The position numbers and the translations under genes were made by a program. Below are positions 34,834 through 45,451 of a DNA stretch of 64,000 nucleotides, one piece after another; position 1 is the stretch's first letter; each line of letters starts with the position of its first letter. Location of the stretch: the NCBI GenBank assembly GCA_022495995.1, contig JAFEMH010001491.1, forward strand, positions 62,001 through 126,000. The letters run 5' to 3'. The notes under the pieces were generated by a model. That model saw only the letters and a program-made list of their open reading frames with translations, did no database searches and was not told the DNA's origin. The DNA comes from Adenophora triphylla var. japonica (lineage: Eukaryota > Streptophyta > Magnoliopsida > Asterales > Campanulaceae).

Positions 34834-37012
34834 TCAGGATTTCCTTGGCAATCTCTTTCTTAATCCAAACACTTTCATCGCCTGCGATGGTGATTCACCG
34901 ACCTCACAAGGGGGCGAGTCAAATTCCATTATGCCCACAAGGCTTGAACCACCAAACTCGATCATGTTGACACTCATGTTGTTAGGGAGCGGGTTATTGA
35001 TAGTATTAGGCCCTTCAGGCATCTCTAACCTCCCTTGCTCAATCAACCCTTGAATGGCCTTTTCCAGGGGGACGCAATCATCCGTCATGTGCCCATGGTA
35101 CTGATGAAAGGCACAATGCTTGGAGGTATCCAAAGGAGCGTTGGGGTTTCTTGGCTGATAATTATCCAAAGGCCGAAGCAAACCTTCTTTTACCAATCCT
35201 CTAAAGATATCACTTAAAGGCATCCCAAGGTTTCTCAAGTCTTGGAGCCGGGATCTGGATGCATCAGGCTTCTTGGGAACAAAGGAAGTGGCATTGTTAC
35301 AGTCCTGTCCCGTGTAGCCGATCGCCTCTTTGCCTTTAGCGAAAGCGAGAGTAGTATTGGAGGGAGGAGCCCGATATCTGTAGGCGGGTGCGGCGGTCAC
35401 GCTGATTGTAAGCCTTTTCAAACTTAGCCCCGAATTAACCATTGCACGCAAGTCGGCGTAGGGAAGTGGGCGAGGGAAGCTCTCAAATGCGGCTTCAAGC
35501 ATGACCGAAAGATGTCTAACGCTCCTCGTCGGAGGGAGGAATGGCCATTTCACCGAGCTTTAAGTTCCACCTCTTATAGAAATCCCCAATATTCTCATTA
35601 GTGGCGCTGCATCGTTGTTTGCGGTGTCAACTCTGTTTGTCTCCCATTCCAAGTTGGCTTTATACTTATACGTGAAAGTACGGTAATCTGTTCCCAAGTA
35701 GCCCTAGCTTCAGCCGCAATCGAAAAAACCATTTCAAAGCCCCTGACTTCAAAGAGAGACTAAAGTAATCGGCCAACTGCTGGTTTGTGCATCCCTTAGC
35801 CTTCATTGCCAAAGTATAGGTGTCCAAGTGAGTTTTAGGGCATGCACTCCCGTCAAACAATTCCAGAGTGGGCATCACAAACTTGTGAGGCAGGGGGACA
35901 ATCGAGTCGGGATCTGTAGGCCGAAGAGCAGTGTTCTTTTTGGCGGTCAATTCAGCAATCTGTGCTTTCATTTCCTTGTGTTGCTCCATAAACCAAGCCA
36001 ATTGGGGATCCAAAGGTGGAGCGGGAACTCCTGAGCCGATATTTGAGCTAGGAAGAGGAATAGCTGTTGGTGGTGCATTGGTGGAAGGAATACCATATCC
36101 CGGAGCATAGGTGAAAACCTGTCCTTGGCCCAAATTTCCCTGGGGAGTGTAGGTAGGAGCTTGGGCAAAGGGATAGAATCCAGCGACTTGCTGTTGGCTT
36201 CCAATCGGCAGGGAAGATGGAGGCAGATCTGAGGTAGCCAGATGGCTTGGATTTCCAGAGTGAGGCCCATAAGTAGGCTTAAGTGCGGGCTGCTGTCCCT
36301 GGTTGTTGAATTGTATGGCTGGTTGTGGCGAAGATGCATAACCGAGAGGATGCTGTGGTCCTGGTGATTCTGATGAAACTGGGATGGGGGCTTGGTAACC
36401 CATTGAACCCTGAGTGAGAAATGGGTTTGCGGAAGCTGTGTGAGGAGCAGCTGAGCTAGCATCATTCTGAGGAGGGGCTCCTGACTGTTGCCCCGAACCA
36501 AACTGTGGTGGCATTCCAAACCGTTGCTGCGAAAGTCCGGATTTATTGGTCCCAAACTGAGGCTGGATCCCAATTTGCTGTGGCATTCCGGGGTATCCCC
36601 AACCATGGGAAGGCATTCCGTACTGACTTTGTCCCCACTGAGGCATTGCGAACTGGCTCGTCCCGTCAGGCTGCGTGGATCCAGTGGTCTGCAGTTGGGG
36701 AGCCGGCTGACCCAGAGATCGAGGAGCATGGGCTCTGGTGGTAGTACCGTGGGAGGCCGGTGGTGGCATTCTGGAGTAGTCGGGGCGACCAAGATTGGGA
36801 TTGGGATCCTCCTCTTCTTCCACGGTGAAAGTGCCATCGGGGTTGAGGCTGGCGGCCAGACCATGGCTCTTAATAGCCTCCATAAGGCTATTCAGTTGTG
36901 CTTCTTGTCGCACTCTCATCTGTTCTGCTAACTGATTCCACTGCTGTTCTGTCTGAGGGGTCCCGGGAGGCGGAGTGACGTTATCCCCATCATTACCGGC
37001 TGATGCAGACAT
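34834..37012 (-). pseudogene. Gag of element A (frameshifted, pol-less)
   Basis: The ATG at 37012 gives MSASAGNDGDNVTPPPG, nearly identical to D. The frame is open for 448 codons to 35666 through the Pro/Gln-rich region and FDGSACPKTHLDTYTLAMKA, then shifts after ALKWFFRL (about 35720). Gag resumes near 35500 (PYADLRAMVNSG) and continues through the zinc-knuckle-like CAFHQYHGHMTDDC (about 35075) and GLIEQGRLEMPEGPN to a stop at 34834. No protease follows. It lacks the nonsense codons that D has at the equivalents of 18084, 18501 and 19695, so it is the better preserved Gag of the two apart from the frameshifts. Confidence 0.88.
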
Positions 37013-38375
37013 TCTGAAACCCGAAGTCGGAAAAGACGGCGAAGCTGACGATGCACTTGACTCTTCCCAACTGATTAAACGGTGACCCGGTGCCCGAAAC
37101 CAAGCTTTGTGCGGAGCTGCGGGGGAAAGACACGAGGGTTCAGATGGTGGGATTTGAAGGAGGGTAGGTGTTTGGGCTCAAGGCTCATGCAACATGCAAT
37201 TATTTGTTCTTGTTTACTTAAAACATGCTTTATTAACCTAATCGGTTGGAAAAGATTGCTCTTCTTTTTCGCAAACTATTCTGATTCCTGGATCAGTGGG
37301 CCCCGTCACTACGTCTATAAGCCCCTCGTATTCCACCTGTATTTCGACCTTCCAGGGTGGACAGCCCCGGGCGAGGGTCCTATAGGGCAAGCGGGTCCCA
37401 CCGACCGAAAGAAAAACGATCCTAAAAGTCTGGCGGGTAATTGAGTCTTAACGAGCATTCGATGTAAATTACGGACAAAGCTGACGTCAAAAGTCAAGAT
37501 CATGTCCGAGGGCTCGACGAAAAGTCGGCATGATTTGGACTGATAAGCGTCCACAATTGATCTTGACTTGTCGTCAGTTAAGCCGTAATTAGGCATGGAA
37601 TAATCATTAATCCTTGATGACTCAGTGTCAATGCTGGGAGTTAGTGTATAATTTGTGCCAGTCAGAGCCGAAGTCAAGGCGCCGGTCAATATCTTGGTCA
37701 AAGTCTGCGGCGGAAAACCGGCAGAACTTCGACTGATTAGGGTCCCCGAAAGATATTGAGTCGGTATGCCGACAAAGGCTTGAAAGGAAAGGTCTATACA
37801 CAGACGTGGGCATGACACAGACCAGACTAAAAACCAACCGGGTCTCGGACAAAGTGTGTCACGGACAAGTGCATGGTCGACACGAGGCTCCATGGGATGT
37901 TTGGGTAGTCCTGTGCTCGTCCGAGAGGCGTAATAAGACCAAACGGACCGCGACAAGGATTTCCCCGGGTTAGGGACGTAGTGTGCAGTGTACGGTCACG
38001 TGCGCGTAGTGTGCAAGCAGTCTATATTCTTTTTCTGAGTAAAATAGAGATTTTTTATGTGTCTTAAAAGGTATGATGCATGATTCTTTTTTTTGAAAAT
38101 TTTCTTTTTTTGAAAATCCTTTTTTTTTTTGAAAATTTTTTTTTGAAATTTTTTTTTTTGAAAATTAATGAACACATAAGCACATAATCACAAAAATTCC
38201 AACAGTTGGGGACATGATTTCCGACAGTCAAAATTTTGACTTTTTCTGAGGCGGCCAAAACAAACACGAAAATGTGCAAAAATCAACACACACAAAACAA
38301 AGGATTTCAGATGTCGGGACGAAAGCTTGACCCTCAAAAGTTTTTCTTTTTTTTTTTGAAAAGATAAAACTTGTT
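37013..38375 (-). other. Leader of element A
   Basis: Homologous in the element sense to D 16649-17978 and to B 56427-58144. It includes the block near 37280-37420 with CCCCTCGTATTCCACCTGTA, shared almost unchanged with B (56730). T-rich runs at 38085-38160 mirror the A-rich runs of D. No gene. Confidence 0.8.
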
Positions 38376-38395
38376 TATCCCCAGCGGAGTCGCCA
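38376..38395 (-). other. Primer-binding site of element A
   Basis: On the minus strand this is TGGCGACTCCGCTGGGGATA, one base inside the LTR end at 38397. It is identical in its first 18 bases to D. Confidence 0.88.
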
Positions 38396-38396
38396 C

Positions 38397-38528
38397 TGTG
38401 ATGTACTCGATTTTTTTTTGAAAATCAAACGGAGTCGCCACGCCATTTTTGTTTTAAGGGCCAAAACTTTGAAAAAAGCCCGAGATCAGAAATTTGGGTT
38501 CGGAGGTCACGTTACACGCCGGGAAGGA
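38397..38528 (-). repeat. Truncated 5' LTR of element A
   Basis: Only the primer-proximal 130 bp of the LTR is present. At GGGAAGGA the sequence leaves the LTR and continues as D flank (copy of 25976 onward). The 5-base overlap AAGGA is common to both parents at the junction (38524-38528). Confidence 0.88.
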
Positions 38529-39597
38529 GTCTGCTCCAAGCCAAACTGTCTCCGAACCAGAGCCGAAATATAAAAACTGGACTAAGAAAGTCCCGGAAGC
38601 ATAACCACATGAGACCCATCCTGAAGTAATCTCCGAGTCTCTATCCGCCAATGAGGCACCGACCACCGAATATCCGTAGTCTGGCGACAAGCCATCCAAT
38701 GCTCCCATGACCCTGATCATCAAGATCCACGGTAACCCCTCTCCTGGCAAAAGTCCAAGGTTTGACTGCATCAGAAGTTTCGCGAAGAACCCCCAGGCGC
38801 TCCATCAGCCACATGGTCAAAAGAAACGGGCTGCCCCCGTGCATATACCGCCTCCCGGTAGCCAACCTGTCAAGAGCATGAAGAGTCTCTCCCAGGATCA
38901 AGGGCGTAACATCTCGGCCCAAGCGACAGTGAACAACTACATCCAGCAGAGCCCGATGACAGATCCTAAAAGAGTAAACCATGAACAAGGTCCCAAACAT
39001 GCAGAGTGCAAAAGCATCCCAATAGGCATCATCAATCAAGCCTAAGCCCCTAAATCTATCAGGAAGACCAGAAATGTCAAAATGATCGGGACCACAGATC
39101 ATACCTTGTGCTTCCTCCGAGGAAAGATGAAGAAGGTTGCACAACCTATCAACGAGAGAAGCTCCTCCGGGCAAAGGAATCGCAATCTCTTCCACCTCCG
39201 GACCACCAAGCAAAGCCCGAAATTCTTCAACGATCGGGACCACTTCATTGTAAGAAAAGCAAAAGACATGCCTTCTAGCATCCCAAAATGAAGAAGAAGC
39301 TCTCAAAAGATCATAATCCGGAACCAATTATTTGAGAGACCACAAGCATCGTATCTTGTACCTTTCTTCAAAGAATGACCTCCTCTCGTGCATAATACCC
39401 CGGGACCACTCTTTGAACTTGTTGAAGAATGAAATTTGAGAATCTTGGGATAATTTGGATGGATTTCTCATGCTCACAATCTTCTCCATCGATTTTCTCT
39501 CCTTCTCCCCGAAAATGGCTGTTTGAATGAGCAGATGGAGTGGTTGTTTGAATTAAAAGAGGGAAAACCAGATCTGAAGCAAAAATTAAATACCAGT
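38524..39597 (-). repeat. Second copy of D flank (copy of 25976-27049)
   Basis: Near-identical to 25976-27049; by eye about 8-10 base differences in 1.07 kb. It carries the aORF2 5' two-thirds and ends with CCAGT immediately before a second full LTR, exactly as at 27045-27050. Confidence 0.92.
38529..39489 (-). pseudogene. aORF2 copy, 3'-truncated by rearrangement
   Basis: The ATG at 39489 reads as in D. The same TAA stop (about 39328) and frameshift are present, so these lesions predate the duplication. The last 180 or so codons, including the basic tail, are missing because the copy joins the LTR fragment at 38524-38528. A single residue (Ala in D, Thr here) differs in the 228-codon central frame. 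Confidence 0.8.
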
Positions 39598-41299
39598 TGT
39601 GATGTACCCGATTTTTTTTTGAAAATCAAACGGAGTCGCCACGCCATTTTTGTTTTAAGGGCCAAAACTTTGAAAAAAGCCCGAGATCAGAAATTTGGGT
39701 TCGGAGGTCACGTTACACGCCGGGAAGGACGTTAGTGTGCACCCGGAATGCCTCGTAAAACGAGTCTTCCAAACATCAAAAATCCTTTGTTGTGTGTGTG
39801 TGTGTGTGTGTGTGTGTTTTGGCCAAAATAAGTTGAAACTGAAGAAAGTAAAAATTGGTAATTCTTTTTAAGGCTTTAAAATGATCCCATGATTTTTTGG
39901 ATGATTTTTGGGTTGAGATTTGGAACTCAAAAGATTTTTGGAAGTTGAAAACCATTTCTGCCAGAATGAAAAAGGCAGTTGACCCTTGACTTTGAAATGA
40001 ACTTTAGGGCTTGAAAACTCCAGAATATGGAAAAAGTACGGGAATGAAAAATGCTCAAAACACCTTAAAAAAGGTTTCTGTAAAAGAACTTTTCATTTTG
40101 AGGTGATTTGAAGGGTCAAAACCTTCTGGAAATCTCAGATATGAAATATGGATTTCCAGAAGCTGATGAACTAGCCTCTAAAAGAAAATTTGAAAAAAGG
40201 AGTTTTACTCACGAAAAAAATAAAGTAAAAATATGTCTGGAAAGCTCTGGATGTTGGCTACAAAAAGTATTTTGTAGTCAACACCCAATTCCAAGTTTTA
40301 CTGGGTCCAAAAAATAGGAAAATGGACTGAGGTCTCAGAACAATGCTACTGGACAGCAAGATGTTCTTGAGGGAAAATGTGATTTTTGGGGGATTTGCAT
40401 CTATGTTCACCCCATTTTCATCCCTAGAATTGATACCACTACTTTTTCTTAAGTGGTTATCATATTCAAGTCATCCTTGGGGAATTTATGGGGTTTAAAC
40501 ATGTCCTTTGCAAAGGGAAAGGGGATATTTTGTAAAGATGAATTTAAAGAGAAAAAACAACTAAAGATTTAAAATGTGGACCATTTGAGATGGTCATTCA
40601 TGAAGATGAACTTCAAGATGACCATCTTGGGTCAAAACTTAAGTGAAACTAGACATCAAGTAGATCCAAGTAAGAAGAACAAGATGATCAAGAAGTTAAA
40701 AGAGGATTTTAGGGTTTTGAGAAGGAGGGCTTTACCAATGGTGACACCCTATCTTCCTAGGCTTGGAATTTGACTTGAGGAGTATCAAGATTTGGTGTTT
40801 GGCTTGAGGAGTATCAAGGTTTGGTGTTTGGATTTGTGTTTGGAGTGAGATTGGGAAATATTCAAGAGAAAATGGTGGCAATCTAGGGATTCCCACTGTT
40901 TTCTCTCTATATTTCGCCAGAGTTTCGTTGCTGTGATCCAATTGTCTTGTGTAGACTGAGAGAGGAGGGCTCAATTTATAGCCCTGCAGGAGAAGCAAAG
41001 AGATCCGCGCGGATGGGTTCGACGCGTGCCTTGTTCATCTGCTACATGCTGTCGGCTTTTGGACAGAAGAATAATCTTTTTAAAATTCAAGCGAAATTTG
41101 TTTTTCAACTTTCTTAATTCGGATTTTTCCAATTTCTTTTGCTTTTTGAGATTCTTTTCTTGGTTTAACTTTAAATGGCAATGCCCATTTTACCCTTACT
41201 TTGTTAGAAAAGTTAGGAATGTTAGGAATGTTAGTAATGTTATAACTTTCGTTAATTTTCTAACGAAAATACTAACAAGCTCAAATTGGAGCACTTACA
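39598..41299 (-). repeat. Second full LTR of element A (1702 bp)
   Basis: The same ends as 27050-28754, a (GT)n run near 39791-39818, hairpin 39752-39764, TATA 40973-40980 and palindrome 41003-41014. It is flanked by CCAGT on both sides (39593-39597 and 41300-41304), so by itself it has the structure of a solo LTR at the same target site. Confidence 0.92.
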
Positions 41300-41343
41300 C
41301 CAGTGTCAGAACTCGACCCTATCCGCGCGGATACAAGTGTCAC
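41300..41343 (+). mobile_element. Continuation of element D with the aORF2 upstream palindrome
   Basis: It starts with the right CCAGT copy. TATCCGCGCGGATA (41320-41333) is a perfect 14-bp palindrome of the same type as in the D/A LTR. After conceptual removal of A it lies 21 nt upstream of TATTTAAT and about 125 bp upstream of the aORF2 start. Element C begins at 41344. Confidence 0.7.
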
Positions 41344-41521
41344 TGTAAGTACCCCAATCTGAATCGCTCTCCATCCAAGCATACAACAAAACCAGGGGCA
41401 AACTTCCGGAGGTCATAACTCCTTCATACGAACTCCGATTGAGACGTGCCATATATGGTTGGAAAGCTATCGACGAGAACTAGCTTGCCATCACAATTAC
41501 AAAATGTGGAAAAGCATGGAA

Positions 41522-41798
41522 GTCCGTACGGACCTCTTTGCTCCTAGACATCATAATTGCAAAATCCGCTTAAAGTCCACGAGATTCCCTCAAATCCCGG
41601 AGAACATCATTACCCCCCTACATGGTTGGTCCGTACGGACCTATTTGCATGCCTAGATGGTTCGTACGGACCTCTTTGCAGAGGGGACATAATCATTTCA
41701 GAAATCCTCATAATTCCCTGAAATCGGGGAAAACCAAAAAACTAGATTACCTAGAAGGTCCGTACGGACCTTCTTGCAGTTTTCTGGCACTATAAATA
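41522..41798 (+). promoter_or_regulatory. LTR promoter of C: four palindromes and TATA box
   Basis: GGTCCGTACGGACC is a perfect 14-bp palindrome at 41628-41641 and 41757-41770. Near copies are at 41522-41533 and 41659-41672, each followed by a TTTGC- or CTTGC-containing word. The last copy is 20 nt upstream of TATAAATA (41791-41798). Confidence 0.75.
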
Positions 41799-42061
41799 GA
41801 GGGTTCCCCCTCCCTCATTTTCACACATTTCCCTCTTCTCTCCTCTCCCCCCAGCCTTCAGGCTTCCCTCTAAGACCCTTCGGGGCAATCCCGGCCCCTT
41901 TCGGATCCTTCCGAGGCCTTCCGAGCTCCCTTGTGGTGCTCCGAAGCCTCTCCGAACGCTCCCGTGACGCTCCTGCGCTGCCCCGAGGCACTCTCGAGGT
42001 ACTCTGAGGCCCCTCGTGGTACTTCGAGGCCTTGCCTGGTCTTTCCCGAGGCGTCCCGTCT

Positions 42062-42232
42062 CTTTCCGAATCCAACTGACGATTCCAACCCACGCCGAAC
42101 CTCTGCCCGAATCCAACCGACGATTCCAACGCACGCCGAACCTCTGCCCGAATCCAACCGACGATTCCAACGCATGCCGAACCTCTGCCTGAATCCAACC
42201 GACGATTCCAACCCACGCCGAAACTCTGCCCG
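42062..42232 (+). repeat. 41-bp tandem repeat, 4 copies
   Basis: The unit is CGAATCCAACCGACGATTCC followed by AACGCACGCCGAACCTCTGCC, with one or two changes per unit. It lies downstream of the presumed transcription start of element C. Confidence 0.93.
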
Positions 42233-42300
42233 AGTGCACACTTGACAATCCCGAGGCACGCCGAAGCTCTATCCGCAGACAACCGGCTCCTTCCGAAGCA

Positions 42301-43657
42301 ATCCCGGTCCGTCTCGGAGCACTATTCCATCCTCAAAGGCCTCCATCAAGCCATACACTTTCCAAAACATGTCCCCACCATCACCTTGACCAAGTCAACG
42401 ACGGCAGGAACATCAAAGGACAACAAAAGGTCACTCAACATCAAAAGATTGACCCCATGTCGACAACAATCTAGGGGCTTGCCTTCGCCCTCGTGCGCAT
42501 CAAGAAAGTTCAAGCAGGGGCTTGCCTTCGCCCTCAAATGCTTCAAAAAAAAAAAAGAGCTCAAGCGTAAGCCGCACAAAAAAGAAGCTCGCGTAAGCTA
42601 CAAAAAGAGCTCAAGCGTAAGCTTCACAAAAATAAATGATGTCAAAGACCCGTGAGCCAACGATCAAGAAGCAAGGGAGTCACTGAAAAGACCGTCAAGT
42701 ACGACTTGTCAAGAAATCACCTCAAGGCCCGTGCCTCATCATTCAGCTTTCCGAGCCTTTTCGTCAAAGGCCGCACAAATATTCATGCCCTGGCCCCAAA
42801 GCCAAACACGGTTCGACCACGAACTACGTCGACCTGAGCTCCTTGTCTCAAGGGGAACGTAGGCAACCAGAAATGGTCCGGTCATAAACACATACAAATC
42901 CACAAACCCGGTCTCATCAATGACCTCTCATATACACAAACCTTCTTTCACACTGCATCAACTCGATCCTTGATACCGATTGACTTTCTCCTCGTGATTA
43001 ATCAAAGCATATCAGGTTTAATTGTTGAATAACCTGAACATCAACAAAGGGTTTTAAGCAAACAAGTGATCATTGTGAACAAATCAGGTTTTCAAATGTC
43101 TCGACAAGTCTTCTTTTTCTACAAAATAGGAAAATAGAGCTAAACACTGATTTTCTGTCAGCAAGGGCTTCCATACACTTTTACAAGCTTTTCAGTACTC
43201 ATACTCTCTCAAAAGTGTCAAACCCAAAAGCATTTCGTTTGTGCCTACATCAAATAAGGCATTCACACAAAAGGGGACCCGTTCCCACCTTTTCAAAAAT
43301 AAATACGCCCTTGCAAGTGTACATTACGAGTCATTTCTCCCACAAAAGAGGGTCGAACTACGCAGACCTGAGCCTCTCAGTCCGAGGGGAACGTAGGCAG
43401 CCTTCATTGGTTCGGTCTAAGGAATACACAAAATTCCAAAAATTGACGCCACCAAGGCTCAGGCAAGAAGCAAGCAAGAGATTTTGCGTCTCGACAAAGC
43501 TTTAAAAGTAAATCACAAATCATCACAGTTAAAACACTTCTTGATGAGTTCAAGCACAGTCTACTCTCGATTCACAACATGCTAAAAGACAACTTAAAAC
43601 ATTTAACAATCAATGTGTCTGCAATGACGATGAATGGATGCTCAGTGTTTCAGAAGG
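42301..43657 (+). other. Element C region upstream of aORF2, no genes
   Basis: 42540-42640 has GAGCTCAAGCGTAAGC repeats. 42821-42868 and 43355-43402 are two copies of the CCTACG...CGTAG block (minus strand). 42955-43270 is the inverted equivalent of the block conserved in A and E. 43500-43650 matches D 25280-25430, just before the aORF2 stop. Confidence 0.75.
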
Positions 43658-43714
43658 TCATTCCATGCTACTCGTATTCGGCCCTTCATCACTCTTTCCT
43701 TTCTTCCCTCGTCC
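43658..43714 (-). pseudogene. 3' end of element C aORF2, separated by element B
   Basis: Joining 43715 and below to 59907 and above (removing B and one CCAAC) restores a basic tail KKTCWGRGKKGKSDEG that aligns with KKTRRGRGKGKK in B and RKKTRRGGKKRG in D. It ends at a TGA at 43658-43660. A TGA just before this tail (minus strand, near 59917) shows the gene was already damaged or tolerates truncation. Confidence 0.72.
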
Positions 43715-43719
43715 CCAAC
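43715..43719. repeat. Target-site duplication CCAAC, left copy (element B)
   Basis: CCAAC directly precedes the LTR at 43720, and the same five bases follow the right LTR at 59902-59906. Confidence 0.93.
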
Positions 43720-45451
43720 TGTGAATGTGTGCCCAAATTGTGGAATTCACGCGAGTTTGAAAACATCCGGTTTAATTTGAAAAACGGAGTCGCCACGCCA
43801 TTTTGATTACCTCAAAACTTTGAAAAAAAAGTTTTTTATGGGTTCGGAGGTTAAGTTACCCCTTGGGAAGAACGGATCGTCGTTCACCCAAGGTGCCTTG
43901 CCGTAGCAAGTCTCCCAAGATTCCATTAACCGTGCTTGCTTGCGTGTTTTCTTGTGTGCATGTGTTTGAAAATAGGGGGAGGAAATGTCCCAAGTTGTCT
44001 TCCGGACGTACAAACCATTTATTGGTTGTCGCTCGGGATTTCTTGGATTTTATGTGTTCGGGATTTTGATCCCGTCCTCATCTTGGACTTGTGATCATCG
44101 CTTTTTAACCTCGGGACTTGCGTGACCGAGAGAATGACTCCCTTTATAGTCAAAGATGAGGTTCTTTAGAAAAGGAGGGTCCTTAGCCCATCAATTCTAC
44201 GCTTTAAGACGGTCGAGCTCATATAGATGCTTCATACTCGTCTTAAGCGATAATTGGAGATATAGGGTTCAAGGTTGTCCCTTTCTAAAGAGATCATGAA
44301 ACCTTTATGGAAGAAACGATGTAAAGATAGGATCTTTACACCGGTCCGTTCCAAGGTTGCTAATGGGGACATGGGGGAAATGCATGATTTAATATAAAAA
44401 TGACATTTTTAGTGAAAAGATGACATTTTTGGGTTGCAAAGGATGCTTTTTTATTCAAAGAAGTGATCTTTATTGCAAAGGATGCTTTTTTAATGTAAAG
44501 ACATGATCTTTATGCAAAGGATGCATTTTTATGAGGAAATTGGGATTCAAATATGCAAGGGATGCATAAAGATTGCATTTTGAAAAGCATAGGATGCTAA
44601 TTTAGGATAAAGATATGATCTTTAATGCAAAGGATGCTTGAAAATAGGTTTTGTGTGCAAAGGATGCATTTTTATGATAAAGACTTGATCTTTATATGCA
44701 AAGGATGCATTAAGATGACATTTTTAGGTAAAAATGGGGTTTTTAGGTGCAAAGGATGCACCTTTATATATAAAGATTACATTTTTAATGGCAAGGGATG
44801 CCTAATGCATGCAAAGGGGAAGGGGGATGATAAAGATATGATCTTTAAACTACCAAGTCCCAAGCAAAGATAATAACAATATATGAATGCAATGAGCAAA
44901 TTAATTCATATAGAGCAATTAGGATGCAAGGTTAGGGTGTGAGAGGTTACCAATGGTTTCCTCTTCTTCTTTGGATGGAGCTAGGAGGAAGGATTGATCT
45001 TGGGATCTTCAAGGAGGAGGGAGGAGGCTTCTTGGCTTTCTTCTTCACCTTTTTGGACTTCCAGCAGCTTTTGGAGTGTATTTTTCGTATTGTGGTGATA
45101 TTATGTTTTTTGTTGATCAAAATGGGTAGAGGAGGGCTCTATTTATAGGCAATCTGGGAAGAGCGAATGAAGCCGTGCGGCTGGAGGTCCTTGGCTAATG
45201 CAGCCGTGCGGCATTATCCACAATGACTCAGCATTTCTAGAAACATGCAAGGTGGCAAATTCTAGAACTTTCCTCCCAATTAAGAAAAACGTGTTTCTTA
45301 ATGGATAAGCCTTCCTTTCAGCCCTTAATTAATTTGGAACAGTTCCGGAATATTTTCGGAACACTAGGAAGGTTCGGGGAATTACCGGAAAACTTACCGA
45401 AATTGCCGAAAAGTTTAACCGGAAGGCATGAGCCAGATTTGGGTACTTACA
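43720..45451 (-). repeat. 3' LTR of element B (1732 bp)
   Basis: The plus strand begins TGTGAATGTGTGCCC and ends GGGTACTTACA. It contains hairpin 43897-43910, a zone (44390-44850) with about fifteen GCAAAGGATGC words and paired AAAGA..TGATCTTT motifs, the TATA at 45140-45147 and palindromes at 45171-45182 and 45202-45213. Confidence 0.93.
45140..45213 (-). promoter_or_regulatory. LTR promoter module of B: palindromes plus TATA box
   Basis: AGCCG-TG-CGGCT (45171-45182) lies 23 nt upstream of TATAAATA (45147-45140) on the minus strand. A second copy with one imperfect arm is at 45202-45213. The right LTR has the same (59580-59662). Confidence 0.72.

Larger units (their letters stand above)
27050..38523 (-). 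mobile_element. Tat-type element A, gag-only, with large 3' tandem arrays
   Basis: A minus-strand element of the same LTR family as D. From left to right: 3' LTR (27050-28754), 3' region with several tandem arrays (28755-31600), unique 3' region (31600-34833), gag (34834-37012), leader, primer site (38376-38395) and the first 130 or so bp of the 5' LTR (38397-38528). There, the sequence jumps to a second copy of D flank plus LTR (to 41299). Protease, RT, RNase H, integrase and the antisense genes are absent, so it resembles a large non-autonomous derivative that would depend on a relative of D. Confidence 0.85.
41344..42300 (+). repeat. 5' LTR of element C (right border uncertain)
   Basis: The left border is set by TGTAAGTACCCC. 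It contains four copies of a GGTCCGTACGGACC palindrome (41522-41533, 41628-41641, 41659-41672, 41757-41770), a TATA box (41791-41798) and, after the presumed start site, a pyrimidine-rich stretch and a 41-bp tandem repeat. No CA end with a primer site is found, so the end is lost in a deletion. Confidence 0.65.
41344..43714 (+). mobile_element. Tat-type element C, left part (resumes at 59907)
   Basis: It starts TGTAAGTACCCC, the same LTR start as element B's family. It contains an LTR with promoter, then passes without primer site, gag or pol into the region that in D lies between integrase and aORF2 (42800-43657), so a large internal deletion is inferred. It is interrupted by element B inside aORF2 (TSD CCAAC). 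The right part (59907-64000) runs off the window. The preceding bases GTCAC (41339-41343) would be its target-site copy, not verifiable here. Confidence 0.72.

Noticed and set aside
41790..42282. Overlapping frames of 129-153 codons in element C's LTR
   Set aside because: They arise from a GC-rich, stop-poor 41-bp tandem repeat and are open in several frames at once.
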